64,000 nucleotides of DNA from Ferruginibacter albus (lineage in GTDB: Bacteria > Bacteroidota > Bacteroidia > Chitinophagales > Chitinophagaceae): NCBI RefSeq assembly GCF_020042285.1, contig NZ_CP083388.1, positions 701,001 to 765,000 of the forward strand. Reading direction: 5' to 3'. The position numbers were made by a program, and so were the translations under genes. Shown here in pieces: positions 1-9,078 of the stretch. The notes beneath the pieces are model-generated. The model had not been told where the DNA came from. It worked only from the letters and a program-made list of their open reading frames with translations, and searched no databases. The first letter of the stretch is position 1. Every line of letters begins with the position of its first letter.

Positions 1-1265
1 TTGCCACTTTTTATTTTCATTTTGCGGGCAGAAAAATTACTTATCATCCCATCAAACGTGCCTGATAAATTAAATTGACGTTTCCATGTTTTTAAGGCAG
101 ATGTAAAAAAAGCGATATCATCACTATACACTACACTGTTATCAAAGTTGGCGTTTAGCTTGGTAGCCGTCGAAAAATCATCCATTCCCTCTGTAAAATC
201 ATTATAGTGCATAGCATAATAATTTTTCAGATGACTTCGGTTTGTTACCAGGTCCAGGTTTTTAAACTCCATCAGGGTAGGAGCAAATGTAAAATCGGCA
301 TCTATCTTTCTTAAAATAAAACCACAACGCTCCTTAGCTGACAAGTGCACATTACTTGTGAGTGTATCTTTTTGTAGCAGTACATTTTTTAAACTGCCCG
401 TGATAGAAGAGAACAAAATATTCTCTCCGTCAAAAACGGTTGCGTCACCGGGAACATCTTTCTGGCGGAGAGAGGCGAAGCTGCCATTATTCAATTGCAA
501 ATTCTTTACAGAAATAAACCAGGAGTCTTCAGCTGTTTTATTCGTTAAGGAATCGACCTCCGGTGCTTGTGAAGTAGCATTAACAGAAGCTTTTCTTTTT
601 CCTTCGTAAAAATATTCGGAATAAGATGGTGCATCCAGATCCAATGATTGAATGACCAATTTTTTCTTTTTAAAATCAATAGAATCAGCAACAAGATTCA
701 TCTCATTTATGCCAATACGCATATCCTTGCCAACCCATCCATCCAGGTTATTAAAATGAACATTTTTAAGATATACTTTTTTAATATCCAGTTGAAGTCC
801 GGCTTTAGTAGAAGTATCTTTTTTATCGCTTGAAAAATAATCTGCTAAAAATTGGTAGTTCCAAACAGAATCGGTTCGTTTCATGTTCACCGTTACGTCT
901 GTTAATCCTGCATATTGAATCACTGCCTTATCTTTCAAAAAAAACCAATCGGTAATATTTACTTTAGCGCTGCCGGCATACACTAAAGTATCCTGTTGGC
1001 GGTCTCTGATCAAAAGCCCCTGCATATCCATTTTAGCAAAAAAGCTAAAAGCAATATGTTTGATCTCAACTTTGGTATGAAGATTTTCGGAAAGTACACC
1101 GGTAACCCGATGGATCACCCAGGTTTGCACAGCAGGAACCTGTAAAATAAAATATAAAAAAACCAGCAGCAACAACACCGCCAGCACAAACCGCTTTAAT
1201 ATTTTCCAGAATTTCCGCAGATACTTAAAATTATTTGTAAAAATAGCTAATACAAGCAAATACAT
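1..1265 (-). CDS. TamB/AsmA-like envelope protein, N-terminal part (cut by window edge)
   Basis: The minus strand is open from an ATG at 1263-1265 to the first base, about 421 codons. The N-terminus has a basic stretch (LRKFWKILKRF) followed by a hydrophobic segment (LAVLLLLVFLYFIL), a single membrane anchor. After it comes the pattern seen at the start of TamB/AsmA-like proteins: VPAVQTWVIHRVTGVLSE, then strand-rich sequence describing 'LYI' type beta repeats. TamB-family proteins span the periplasm and help lipid or outer-membrane protein transport. The C-terminal DUF490 part lies outside the window, so the family call rests on the N-terminus only. Confidence 0.7.
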   Translation of the reverse strand, partial: MYLLVLAIFTNNFKYLRKFWKILKRFVLAVLLLLVFLYFILQVPAVQTWVIHRVTGVLSENLHTKVEIKHIAFSFFAKMDMQGLLIRDRQQDTLVYAGSAKVNITDWFFLKDKAVIQYAGLTDVTVNMKRTDSVWNYQFLADYFSSDKKDTSTKAGLQLDIKKVYLKNVHFNNLDGWVGKDMRIGINEMNLVADSIDFKKKKLVIQSLDLDAPSYSEYFYEGKRKASVNATSQAPEVDSLTNKTAEDSWFISVKNLQLNNGSFASLRQKDVPGDATVFDGENILFSSITGSLKNVLLQKDTLTSNVHLSAKERCGFILRKIDADFTFAPTLMEFKNLDLVTNRSHLKNYYAMHYNDFTEGMDDFSTATKLNANFDNSVVYSDDIAFFTSALKTWKRQFNLSGTFDGMISNFSARKMKIKSG

Positions 1266-1517
1266 TACCGACTTTATGCGACGTTTTTTATTAAGGTTTG
1301 TTTAAAACTAAGGGTTCATGCATGTTAATTGATCTTAAAACAACAGTTTTTTACTTTTTAGTGAACATCAGCATTAAATATTGGTTATTCGATCTTCAAT
1401 TTGTTTTTTTGTTGATCTTTCAGCAAAAGGTTTGTGATAGCTTTTTGTAATTTAGATAAGCAATTTGTACGACATATCATTAAATTAGTATAACAAGGTC
1501 AGATAAATTAGATTATA

Positions 1518-4010
1518 ATGCGAAAAACACTACTGCTTCTCCTTTTCACGGTCTATTATTCGATATTTACCTATGCTCAGACACCAAAAACTTACACTTC
1601 TTCCGAGATATTATTGCAATTAAAAAAACTGGATGTGTTAGGTTCTGTATTATACATAGCAGCGCATCCTGACGATGAGAATACACGATTACTCGCCTAT
1701 CTCGCCAACGAAAAATTATATCGCACGGGTTATTTAAGTTTAACAAGAGGCGATGGAGGGCAAAACCTGATAGGGGATGAGCAGGGGGTTGACCTGGGAT
1801 TGATACGCACACAGGAGTTATTGGCGGCAAGAAGGATAGATGGTGCAGAACAATTTTTCAGCAGGGCTTATGATTTTGGATTTTGTAAATCATCCGACGA
1901 GGCATTGAAAACATGGGGACACGATAAAATATTAAGTGATGTGGTGTGGGTGATACGCAAGTTCAAGCCGGATGTTATCATTACCCGTTTTCCTCCTGAC
2001 ACTCGTGCAGGACATGGACATCATGCAGCTTCGGCTATACTTGCCCGTGAGGCATTTGATGCTGCAGCAGATCCTGCTAAGTTTCCGGAACAATTAAAGC
2101 AAGGTGTAACTGTTTGGCAAGCCAAACGGTTATTATGGAACACCTACAATTTTGGCAATAACAATACACAGAGCGAGGATCAGTTTAAATTGGATTGCGG
2201 TATATACAACCCTTTGTTGGGAAAGAGTTATGGAGAGATAGCTGCGGTAAGCCGTAGTCAGCATAAAAGCCAGGGTTTTGGTGTGCCTGCACAAAGAGGC
2301 GCTTCACTGGAATATTTTTCAACTACTGCAGGAGATAAACCTGTAAATGATTTGCTGGATGGTATTAATACTGCATGGAGCAGAACTACCGTAAATGATG
2401 CACCGGAAATAGCCGTTGATACAGTAGAAAAAGCAGTTAAAAATATCATTACTGATTTTTCCGCTGAACATCCTGAAAGGTCAACGCCTGCTTTGGTGCG
2501 TTTGTATAAACTACTTTTGCAAACACCCAATGATTATTGGCGCGAGCAAAAATTAGCAGCCATTAAAAATTTAATTGTTCAATGCAGTGGCTTATTCCTG
2601 GAAGCTACCACTTCAACACAATATGCTGTGCAGGGTGATAGTTTGAAAATTAATTTCAGCTTGAATGATAGATTAGGTGTAACTATTCAAAATGCCAATG
2701 CTTCTTTTAAAGGAGTTACTTATTCTTTTGATAGTATTAAAAATGATCTTGCATCAACCATCAATAAAACTATTTTTATTAAAACGGATGAAAAACCAAC
2801 ACAACCATATTGGCTGGTAGATCCTATGGAAAAAGGAAGCTTTAATGTAAGCGATCAGCAATTAATTGGTAAAGCGGAGAATGATCCCATCAGCGCTACG
2901 TTTGATATGAAAATAGAGGGAACAGAATTTGAATTTGATGTGCCTGTGAAATATAAATATACAGATCCGGTAAAAGGTGAACTATATCAACCGATATATA
3001 TTACTCCTGATCTAATCGTAAATGTTCAGCCATCTCTTGTAATAACTTTCCCAAATGATAAAAGGAAAAGCAATGAACCTGTTTGCACTTATAAATTAAT
3101 GACAGACGGAAAAAATATCATTGCACATGATATATGTTGTGGCGATTTGTCAGGATTAAAGAAAGGAGAAACTTTTGTTCGTAACAATACCGTTTTTGAT
3201 TATGATGCCACTAAAGTTTCAGAAGAATTTAAAAAAGGTATTCAAAACGATACGCTATATAGAGCTTTGCAAGAGGCTATGCTAAGCCTTCACGAGATCA
3301 ATTATGATCATATTCCTTCTATTAAATATTATTCTGTTGCCAGGAAACGATATTTAGTTGTTGATCTTAAAGTTGTTGGCAAAACGATTGGTTACATTCC
3401 CGGAGCAGGAGACAAAGTTCCGCAAGCATTGGAACAAATGGGTTATAGAGTAACTATATTAAAACAAGCTGATATTACCGGTGTTAATCTAAAGCAATTT
3501 GATGCAGTTGTAACCGGCGTACGTGCCTATAATGTAAATGAATGGATGTCGAATGTGTACGATACATTGATGCAATATGTAAAAGACGGAGGAGTATTCC
3601 TGGTTCAATATAATGTTAACAATGGCTTATCTTCTTTAAAAACCAAAATTGGACCTTATCCGTTCACGGTAGTAAACAAACGTGTTACGGATGAAACTGC
3701 TAAAGTAAATTTATTGTTGCCATCTGATGCAGCATTGAATTATCCCAATAAAATAACGGGTAAAGATTTTGATGGCTGGATACAGGAGCGTAGCATTTAT
3801 GATGTTGAAAATATTGACAGCAGTTATAAACGTATCATCAGCATGAAAGATCCGGGTGAAGAAGAGCAGGATGGAAGTTTATTGATTGCTGATTATGGCA
3901 AAGGCAAATTTGTTTATACAGGATTGGTTTTCTTTAGAGAATTGCCTGCAGGTGTTCCCGGTGCTTACCGGTTATTCGCTAATTTGTTGGCAAAGCCTAA
4001 AGCGAAATAA
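1518..4010 (+). CDS. Secreted PIG-L family deacetylase with large C-terminal extension
   Basis: 830 residues with a signal peptide (MRKTLLLLLFTVYYSIFTYAQ). The PIG-L/LmbE zinc-site motif AHPDDE is at residues 49-54 and a second ligand cluster GHGHH is at 165-169, so the N-terminal ~300 residues are a GlcNAc-type N-deacetylase domain. The remaining ~500 residues are beta-rich and end in a ThuA/GATase-like section (GYIPGAGDKVPQALEQMGY, then GGVFLVQYN). This architecture is common in Bacteroidota; the substrate is not known but is probably an N-acetylated sugar outside the cytoplasm. Convergent with the anti-sigma gene that ends 5 bp away. Confidence 0.85.
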   Translation: MRKTLLLLLFTVYYSIFTYAQTPKTYTSSEILLQLKKLDVLGSVLYIAAHPDDENTRLLAYLANEKLYRTGYLSLTRGDGGQNLIGDEQGVDLGLIRTQELLAARRIDGAEQFFSRAYDFGFCKSSDEALKTWGHDKILSDVVWVIRKFKPDVIITRFPPDTRAGHGHHAASAILAREAFDAAADPAKFPEQLKQGVTVWQAKRLLWNTYNFGNNNTQSEDQFKLDCGIYNPLLGKSYGEIAAVSRSQHKSQGFGVPAQRGASLEYFSTTAGDKPVNDLLDGINTAWSRTTVNDAPEIAVDTVEKAVKNIITDFSAEHPERSTPALVRLYKLLLQTPNDYWREQKLAAIKNLIVQCSGLFLEATTSTQYAVQGDSLKINFSLNDRLGVTIQNANASFKGVTYSFDSIKNDLASTINKTIFIKTDEKPTQPYWLVDPMEKGSFNVSDQQLIGKAENDPISATFDMKIEGTEFEFDVPVKYKYTDPVKGELYQPIYITPDLIVNVQPSLVITFPNDKRKSNEPVCTYKLMTDGKNIIAHDICCGDLSGLKKGETFVRNNTVFDYDATKVSEEFKKGIQNDTLYRALQEAMLSLHEINYDHIPSIKYYSVARKRYLVVDLKVVGKTIGYIPGAGDKVPQALEQMGYRVTILKQADITGVNLKQFDAVVTGVRAYNVNEWMSNVYDTLMQYVKDGGVFLVQYNVNNGLSSLKTKIGPYPFTVVNKRVTDETAKVNLLLPSDAALNYPNKITGKDFDGWIQERSIYDVENIDSSYKRIISMKDPGEEEQDGSLLIADYGKGKFVYTGLVFFRELPAGVPGAYRLFANLLAKPKAK

Positions 4011-4015
4011 GGCAG

Positions 4016-5230
4016 TTAAAATACAATTCGCATTCTGATCAGTCCCGGTGTTCCTTCATTGGAAATAAAACGCCATTCAGGGCCATTCAGTATAAATGTT
4101 TCCAACCCTTCATTTACATCTTCGTCAATTGATTTTTCAAAATTGAAGTTGACAGGTTGCCCGGAACGGTTTATCTCAAACGTAAAAATAGTTTCGCCGG
4201 CAACACGCCTGCCATCATCATATAGTGAATTAGAAAGCATATTCACCATATAGAGGTTGTATTCATCCCAGCCCATTTTAGGTTCAGCACCACGTTTATA
4301 TAAAACCAATACCCGGCTTCGGGTAAGGGTATCCGCTAGGTTGTTATCCTTTTTTAGATTGTTTTTTTGCGAAGACAATGTAACGGTTACAAAATCACCT
4401 GCGTTTGCAGTAACTGTTTTTGGAAAATAATCTTTAGCACTGATGTCCAACCGAACAGTTGCATCCGGCAATGATAAAGAGAAGATGCCATTAGCATCTG
4501 TCTTTGCCTGTTGATGATTATTGATAAGTAATGTAGCAAAAGGAACAGGAGTATTGCTGACATCCACTACTTTTCCTGAAAAAGTAGTAGTTATTGCATC
4601 AGATGATTTTTTCGTTTCTTTTAAGCTGGCAATATCCGTTTTATCTTTGGGTTGAATAACGTTATTATTATCTTCTGCAGCTATACTCTTTATTTCTTTC
4701 TTTGATTGTTCATTTACAGCAAGAGCATTACCGGTCGCGGTGTTTTTGCTTAATTCTTTTTTAAATACTGAAGAGTCGTTTTTTATTGAAGAAGTATTTG
4801 TTATTGTTCCATCGATCTTTACAGAAGAATCTGGATTTATATTTGTTGCAGGCACAGGAACAGCATTGTTGATTACCACTTCTTCTTTATGTGTTGATCG
4901 TAAAATAAAATAGAATGCAAATGCAACTCCGATCAACAATAAAACGGATGCAGCAACTTTCCAATTGAATTTGTTTTCACCGGGTTTTGCTTTACCTAAT
5001 TTATTTTTCAATTCATCCAGTTCTTTTTGAAGCTGTGCAAAGTCGGCAGGCTGTTTAATAGAAGCCATATTTTCATAACCTTCCATTGCTTCTGCTAATA
5101 AAGGATCGCTTAATGCAGCTTTCTCCATAGCGTGCATTTCAGCATTGCTGAGCTTACCTGAAAAATAATTATGAATATCTTTCGCAGTATAAATAATATG
5201 ACTGTTGTTCTTGTTCATGTTATTTTTCAA
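4016..5230 (-). CDS. Anti-sigma-factor-like membrane protein with carboxypeptidase-regulatory-like domain
   Basis: 404 residues. The N-terminus (residues ~10-50: DIHNYFSGKLSNAEMHAMEKAALSDP and similar) is the usual start of Bacteroidota anti-sigma proteins, a single membrane helix follows at ~90-108 (VAASVLLLIGVAFAFYFIL), and a periplasmic part contains a CarboxypepD_reg-like beta sandwich (FSGKVVDVSNTPVPFATLLINN) and a C-terminal domain like those of energy-transducer TonB proteins (VAGETIFTFEINRSGQPVNF). It overlaps the upstream sigma factor gene by 11 bp, so the two are co-translated and it probably holds that sigma factor inactive. Confidence 0.75.
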   Translation of the reverse strand: MKNNMNKNNSHIIYTAKDIHNYFSGKLSNAEMHAMEKAALSDPLLAEAMEGYENMASIKQPADFAQLQKELDELKNKLGKAKPGENKFNWKVAASVLLLIGVAFAFYFILRSTHKEEVVINNAVPVPATNINPDSSVKIDGTITNTSSIKNDSSVFKKELSKNTATGNALAVNEQSKKEIKSIAAEDNNNVIQPKDKTDIASLKETKKSSDAITTTFSGKVVDVSNTPVPFATLLINNHQQAKTDANGIFSLSLPDATVRLDISAKDYFPKTVTANAGDFVTVTLSSQKNNLKKDNNLADTLTRSRVLVLYKRGAEPKMGWDEYNLYMVNMLSNSLYDDGRRVAGETIFTFEINRSGQPVNFNFEKSIDEDVNEGLETFILNGPEWRFISNEGTPGLIRMRIVF

Positions 5231-5828
5231 CTTTTGACGAAAGCTTCGATTCCATACATAGTTTTAAATTTCGTTTGCCGTTTTGTATATAGCTTCTTAC
5301 TTTGTTCCAATCAAAACCCGTAATGGCAGCAATTTCGTTGTAACATTTATCCTTCAGAAAGAATAATTCAACGCATTGCTTTTGCTCATTAGGCAAGGTA
5401 TCAATACATTTTTCCAGTTGCTTAAAATTCTCCTCTTTTTCCAATTGCTCGTCATCTGAATGCGCATTTTGTTCAGATTGCATAAAAGCCGGGTTAAATT
5501 CTGTAATTTTTACATTCCGCGGACTTCGCAGCTGCATTAAACAGTAATTTCTTGCCAGCACATGTAGCCAGCCTTTAAAATTGCCTACTTCGTATTGTTT
5601 CAGCTTAACTGTCAGTTCCTCAAATATTTCCATTACAGCATCTTTACTGCGCTCTGTTTCTTTAAAATATTTCAGGCACACACCAAATACCAGTTCCATG
5701 TAACGTTGATACAGCTCGCTCAAATAGTTTATTTCGCCGCTTTGTTTAAAAGCTGCTATCAATTCGTTGTCTGATAAATTGTTGTTTGATATGTTTTTTA
5801 GAAATCCCAAAAGAAAAATTTCTTGCAA
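5220..5828 (-). CDS. ECF RNA polymerase sigma factor
   Basis: 202 residues. Region 2 (LSELYQRYMELVFGVCLKYFKETERSKDAVMEIFEEL) and region 4 (LEKCIDTLPNEQKQCVELFFLKDKCYNEIAAITGFDWNKVRSYIQNGKRNL) are both recognisable, so this is a sigma-70 family extracytoplasmic-function factor. The 3' end overlaps the start of the membrane anti-sigma gene by 11 bp, a typical sigma/anti-sigma pair. The target regulon cannot be read from this window. Confidence 0.85.
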   Translation of the reverse strand: MQEIFLLGFLKNISNNNLSDNELIAAFKQSGEINYLSELYQRYMELVFGVCLKYFKETERSKDAVMEIFEELTVKLKQYEVGNFKGWLHVLARNYCLMQLRSPRNVKITEFNPAFMQSEQNAHSDDEQLEKEENFKQLEKCIDTLPNEQKQCVELFFLKDKCYNEIAAITGFDWNKVRSYIQNGKRNLKLCMESKLSSKVEK

Positions 5829-5949
5829 GTAATAAAAAATAACAACGATATGTTATGGAAAATTATGAAAGGTTGAAGTAATAATTATATCTTCTTTCTA
5901 CCAGATATATCCACTCACGACACAAATATAAGTGTGGATAAGTTTTCTT

Positions 5950-6156
5950 TTATTTTTTTTTCATTAACGCGGATATTTCTAATACAATCACCAAGACTAA
6001 CCAAAAAAATCCAGCATTTCTTACATGACGAGTTTTTAGTTTTACTTCTTGATTATGAAACCATGAATAAAATTTTATTACAGTATTTGGCAATAAAATA
6101 AGCCAAAGGGCAAAGCCCATAAAAAAAGAAACCCCGATTATTTCATCAATCCTCAT
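5950..6156 (-). CDS. Small membrane protein, unknown function
   Basis: 68 residues with two hydrophobic segments (IGVSFFMGFALWLILLP and AGFFWLVLVIVLEISALM) and a basic C-terminus. I do not recognise a family. It sits between the sigma factor gene and the transposase, at the left edge of the accessory patch, so it may be backbone or acquired. ATG start; no overlapping better frame. Confidence 0.5.
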   Translation of the reverse strand: MRIDEIIGVSFFMGFALWLILLPNTVIKFYSWFHNQEVKLKTRHVRNAGFFWLVLVIVLEISALMKKK

Positions 6157-6174
6157 CTTTCATAAATTTGATGT

Positions 6175-6327
6175 ATGAAAGGTAAGAAAAGGAGATTAAC
6201 AATGAATGAACTTTCGGCGAATGCCGAGAAGTTATTAAAAGGAAAGGAGTTGAATCCTAATGGAAGGGAGTTATTTGAGAAAGTAATAAAGAAAGCCTCT
6301 ACGCCTAAGCAACGTGGCTCAAAATAG
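6175..6327 (+). CDS. Small basic protein next to the transposase, candidate
   Basis: A 50-residue frame starting at ATG 6175 and stopping at 6327, too short for most gene callers. It is Lys-rich (MKGKKRRLTMNELS... ending STPKQRGSK) and predicted helical. Its last 23 bp overlap the 3' end of the opposite-strand transposase. Codon use looks real and the frame is intact, but nothing else proves expression. An alternative start is the internal ATG at 6202. It could be carried with the insertion sequence or belong to the chromosome. Confidence 0.45.
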   Translation: MKGKKRRLTMNELSANAEKLLKGKELNPNGRELFEKVIKKASTPKQRGSK

Positions 6328-7186
6328 TTTCAAACATGGTGTCTTGTTTGTTTTTGTGCATTAATCTAAAAGCCACTTCATCAACATACAATTGCAGATA
6401 TTTAGGGGATACGTGAATATGAGTGCCGTAGATGGTTCGGCGAAGTAATGCCCACGTAGATTCTATGCTGTTTGTATGAAATTGTCCTTTCTTAAATTCT
6501 CTTATAGAGTGGTTTACTACTTCATGTTGTTTGTAATGCAGGTTTAATCCTTCATATCCTGTATGGCTATCGGTTACAATGATTGCATCTGTTGAAACAT
6601 TATCTTTTACACGTTGTTTGAATGTTTTTGCGTCTGTCATTACTTCCAATTTCACTTCGTTATTATCAGACACAAAGCCCATAACCCCCGTCTTGTTATC
6701 AAACTTTGTCAGATCTTCTGCTTTTATCTTAGACCTTTTCTTATGGCTCATATTAATTAATGATTGCCCTAAGTACACTTCATCTATTTGCACAATGCCG
6801 CTTAGTTTACCTAGTTTATTCTTGCCCGCCATTAGCTTTTTTATTTGATGGTTCATTCTTAAAGCAGTTGTATAGCATACATTCAATACTCTTTCAAGTT
6901 CCTTTGCAGAAACTCCGTTGCGAGTAGTTGTTTGTAAGAAGATAGCCATAAACCAATAAGTAAGCGGTGTTGTTGTCTTTTCAAACACTGTATCTTTTGT
7001 TGGATAAACTTGAAACCCACAAGTAGGGCATTGATAAGAACGTCTATTCTTTACTCTTGTAAATTGCTTATCACTTTCACATTTAGGGCATACAAGATTA
7101 CTAAAACGCAACTGAAAGATTCTATCTAAGCAAGCATCATCATTTGGGTATGCTTCTCTAAACTGCTTTATTGTATATTTATTCAT
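6305..7186 (-). CDS. IS1595-family transposase (zinc ribbon + DDE)
   Basis: An upstream TTG would add three residues; the ATG giving MNKYTIKQFREAYP is the better start. Numbering from the longer form, a zinc ribbon has CPKC at 36-39 and CPTC at 56-59, followed by the ISXO2-like/IS1595 DDE core: VQIDEVYLG (D138), IIVTDSHTGY (D209) and TNSIESTWALLRR (E245). Length (~293 aa) matches the family and the frame is intact, so it may still be active. I could not find convincing terminal inverted repeats, so the ends of the insertion sequence are not set. Confidence 0.9.
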   Translation of the reverse strand: MNKYTIKQFREAYPNDDACLDRIFQLRFSNLVCPKCESDKQFTRVKNRRSYQCPTCGFQVYPTKDTVFEKTTTPLTYWFMAIFLQTTTRNGVSAKELERVLNVCYTTALRMNHQIKKLMAGKNKLGKLSGIVQIDEVYLGQSLINMSHKKRSKIKAEDLTKFDNKTGVMGFVSDNNEVKLEVMTDAKTFKQRVKDNVSTDAIIVTDSHTGYEGLNLHYKQHEVVNHSIREFKKGQFHTNSIESTWALLRRTIYGTHIHVSPKYLQLYVDEVAFRLMHKNKQDTMFETILSHVA

Positions 7187-7237
7187 TAGTTTCAAGTTTT
7201 AAGTTTGAATATTGCAACTAATGTTGCAAAAAATATA

Positions 7238-7420
7238 TTATCTCCGTCTTGGTATTACAGGAATAGCAGGGAATTTGTCTATTTGTATAAATTGAATCCC
7301 ATCAATTTGAAAGCTATTCATTTTACCTTCTTTTATTAATTTATAAATGTATGAAGTAGTAACCTTTTCTTTGTTTGCGTAATTTTTGATTGTCATTAAT
7401 TTGCTCGAATCTACTTTCAT
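7238..7420 (-). CDS. Small excisionase/MerR-like DNA-binding protein
   Basis: 60 residues: MTIKNYANKEKVTTSYIYKLIKEGKMNSFQIDGIQFI is the helix-turn-helix plus short wing of excisionase-like (DNA_binding domain 17) proteins. It lies 52 bp upstream of the transposase on the same strand and may be co-transcribed with it. Possible roles are control of transposase expression or binding to insertion-sequence ends; neither can be decided from sequence. Confidence 0.55.
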   Translation of the reverse strand: MKVDSSKLMTIKNYANKEKVTTSYIYKLIKEGKMNSFQIDGIQFIQIDKFPAIPVIPRRR

Positions 7421-7521
7421 AAAGCAAATATAATATACTTAGTTGATAGTTGCAAGTTTGAAACTATATTTTTAAGGAAATTTTGATTTTTAACAAGAAA
7501 GGGTATCTTTATAATGCAAAA

Positions 7522-7541
7522 CCGACTGTTGGCGCAGTCGG
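7522..7541. repeat. Inverted repeat / hairpin in the 7.4-7.6 kb gap
   Basis: CCGACTG at 7522-7528 and CAGTCGG at 7535-7541 form a 7-bp stem with a 6-nt loop, followed by the AT palindrome CAAAATATTTTG. It stands between divergent genes (7420 minus and 7594 plus), so it is more likely a protein site or an IS-edge remnant than a terminator; no T-run follows. Confidence 0.45.
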
Positions 7542-7593
7542 CAAAATATTTTGTCAATAATAAGGTTGTATAAATTTATATAAAATATACGAC

Positions 7594-8214
7594 ATGGCAA
7601 AGTATTTAATTATACTCTCTCTTATTTTGACCTATATGGGAAAGATTGTCATACCAGAAATTAGAGATAATTATCCACTGTATACACAATTACTTAAAGA
7701 AAGAAAATCAACTAATGAACGAACCATTGATGTTTCTTCCCCTAAAAAGAGTAACAGAAACTTTCTAATTGCTGAGAATATTTCTATTAAGCACAGTGCT
7801 TTAAATAATAACATTGAATTTATTGCTGAGGTTAAAGTTGATAACCATAAGTATTTTCTCTTCAAGCTAAGATGTAAGTCATTATCAGAAACGCCATTTT
7901 TTAGGTATGATAGCGATGGCTGTGCTCATCGCAATTATGATGAAAGTATACCTTTTGATGAACAATTAATCACAACGCCTCATTTTAATTACTTTAATCA
8001 GGATGGAGTATTAATGGCGTATAAAACAGAACAATTAAAGGATACGAATGAATGCGAGGCTCTTCAAGATATAAATTTATGTATGTCTCATTATTGTATG
8101 GAATCTAATTTGAGATTGAATGATGAAGACTTTCCTTCTATTAGTATTTTAGCAAATACCCTTCAATTACCAACAGTAAAAGATGACCCTAATTCTGGTG
8201 TTCAATTTATATGA
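7594..8214 (+). CDS. Uncharacterised protein, DUF6978-like, first gene of a two-gene unit
   Basis: 206 residues. The core reads as a compact beta-rich domain: SNRNFLIAENISIKHSALNN, FIAEVKVDNHKYFLFKLRCKS, then a polar section with HRNYDESIPFD and CMSHYCMESN. I match it loosely from memory to the DUF6978 family, which is of unknown function. A hydrophobic start (LIILSLILTYMGKI) may be an artefact of choosing the upstream ATG. Its stop overlaps the start of the next gene in ATGA (8211-8214), so the two are translationally coupled. Confidence 0.55.
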   Translation: MAKYLIILSLILTYMGKIVIPEIRDNYPLYTQLLKERKSTNERTIDVSSPKKSNRNFLIAENISIKHSALNNNIEFIAEVKVDNHKYFLFKLRCKSLSETPFFRYDSDGCAHRNYDESIPFDEQLITTPHFNYFNQDGVLMAYKTEQLKDTNECEALQDINLCMSHYCMESNLRLNDEDFPSISILANTLQLPTVKDDPNSGVQFI

Positions 8215-9023
8215 TATACGAATCCATATTTAAAAATGTAGTGTCATCTTTTGGAAGTTTATGGAATTTCAAAGAAAGAGGAAATACATTAGAAATCATT
8301 ACACCTTTTGGAACTACGTCTCAAAAGTTTATCTCTTTGTTTTTAACTATTAAAGATGGGGAATATATAATATCAGATGGAGGGTGGATTGAAGAAGGCG
8401 TATATAATAATACTTTTGATAGGGAAATGGATTGCTTCAGTAAAGTTTTTAATCATTATGTAAGTAGTTTTCTAATAAAGGAAGTAAAAAGTAATGCAGG
8501 AATTACATATTTCTACAAAAAAACTCCAACAGAAAGCACAATACCATCGTTAATATTTGATATGGCAAATTTTGTTTCTACAACAATTAGTTTAACTAAT
8601 GTAGAATATGCCGATAAAGAAAAGGAAACTAGAGAAAGGTTTAGAAAGTCTGCATCAGATTATATTCTACAAGCTGTTCCAAATAAAAAAATTCATTTTA
8701 ATGAGTACTTAGGAACTGGTAAAAAGAAGGTGAAAGTAAGTGCAATAGTGCAGAAGGATAATGGCAAACTTGTACTTTTAAATTACATAACAGGAAGTCA
8801 TTATGATTATTTTAGAACAAACATCTCAAAAACAAACCTCATTTTTGAATTAGCTGAAAAGACAAAAGAAAAACCTTATATAGAAAAGAAAATTGCTTTA
8901 ATTGATAATGCAGCCACAGGATATATTCCTGATCAAATTAGTATATGGTTACAACACCTTATTTCTAATACTCATGCAAAACCTATTAATTGGACTAAAA
9001 AAGAAGAGCTTCTAAATATATAA
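8211..9023 (+). CDS. DUF1828-like protein, second gene of the unit
   Basis: 270 residues. The N-terminal ~95 residues contain the pattern ITPFGTTSQKFISLFLTIKDGEYIISDGGWIEE, which resembles DUF1828 (a strand then ISDDG/ISDGG). The C-terminal half (FNEYLGTGKKKVKVSAIVQKDNGKLVLLNYI) resembles the DUF1829-like section that often follows. Coupled by ATGA overlap to the upstream gene. These families are often seen in phage- or island-borne positions; the biochemical activity is unknown. Confidence 0.6.
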   Translation: MIYESIFKNVVSSFGSLWNFKERGNTLEIITPFGTTSQKFISLFLTIKDGEYIISDGGWIEEGVYNNTFDREMDCFSKVFNHYVSSFLIKEVKSNAGITYFYKKTPTESTIPSLIFDMANFVSTTISLTNVEYADKEKETRERFRKSASDYILQAVPNKKIHFNEYLGTGKKKVKVSAIVQKDNGKLVLLNYITGSHYDYFRTNISKTNLIFELAEKTKEKPYIEKKIALIDNAATGYIPDQISIWLQHLISNTHAKPINWTKKEELLNI

Positions 9024-9078
9024 TTAAATCTGTCCTTTTATCCGATTAAAATATCCTAAATTCTTAAAACTATACTTC

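Noticed and set aside
6160..7480. Terminal inverted repeats for the IS1595-type element
   Set aside because: Looked for matching ends on both sides; no pair longer than chance was found.
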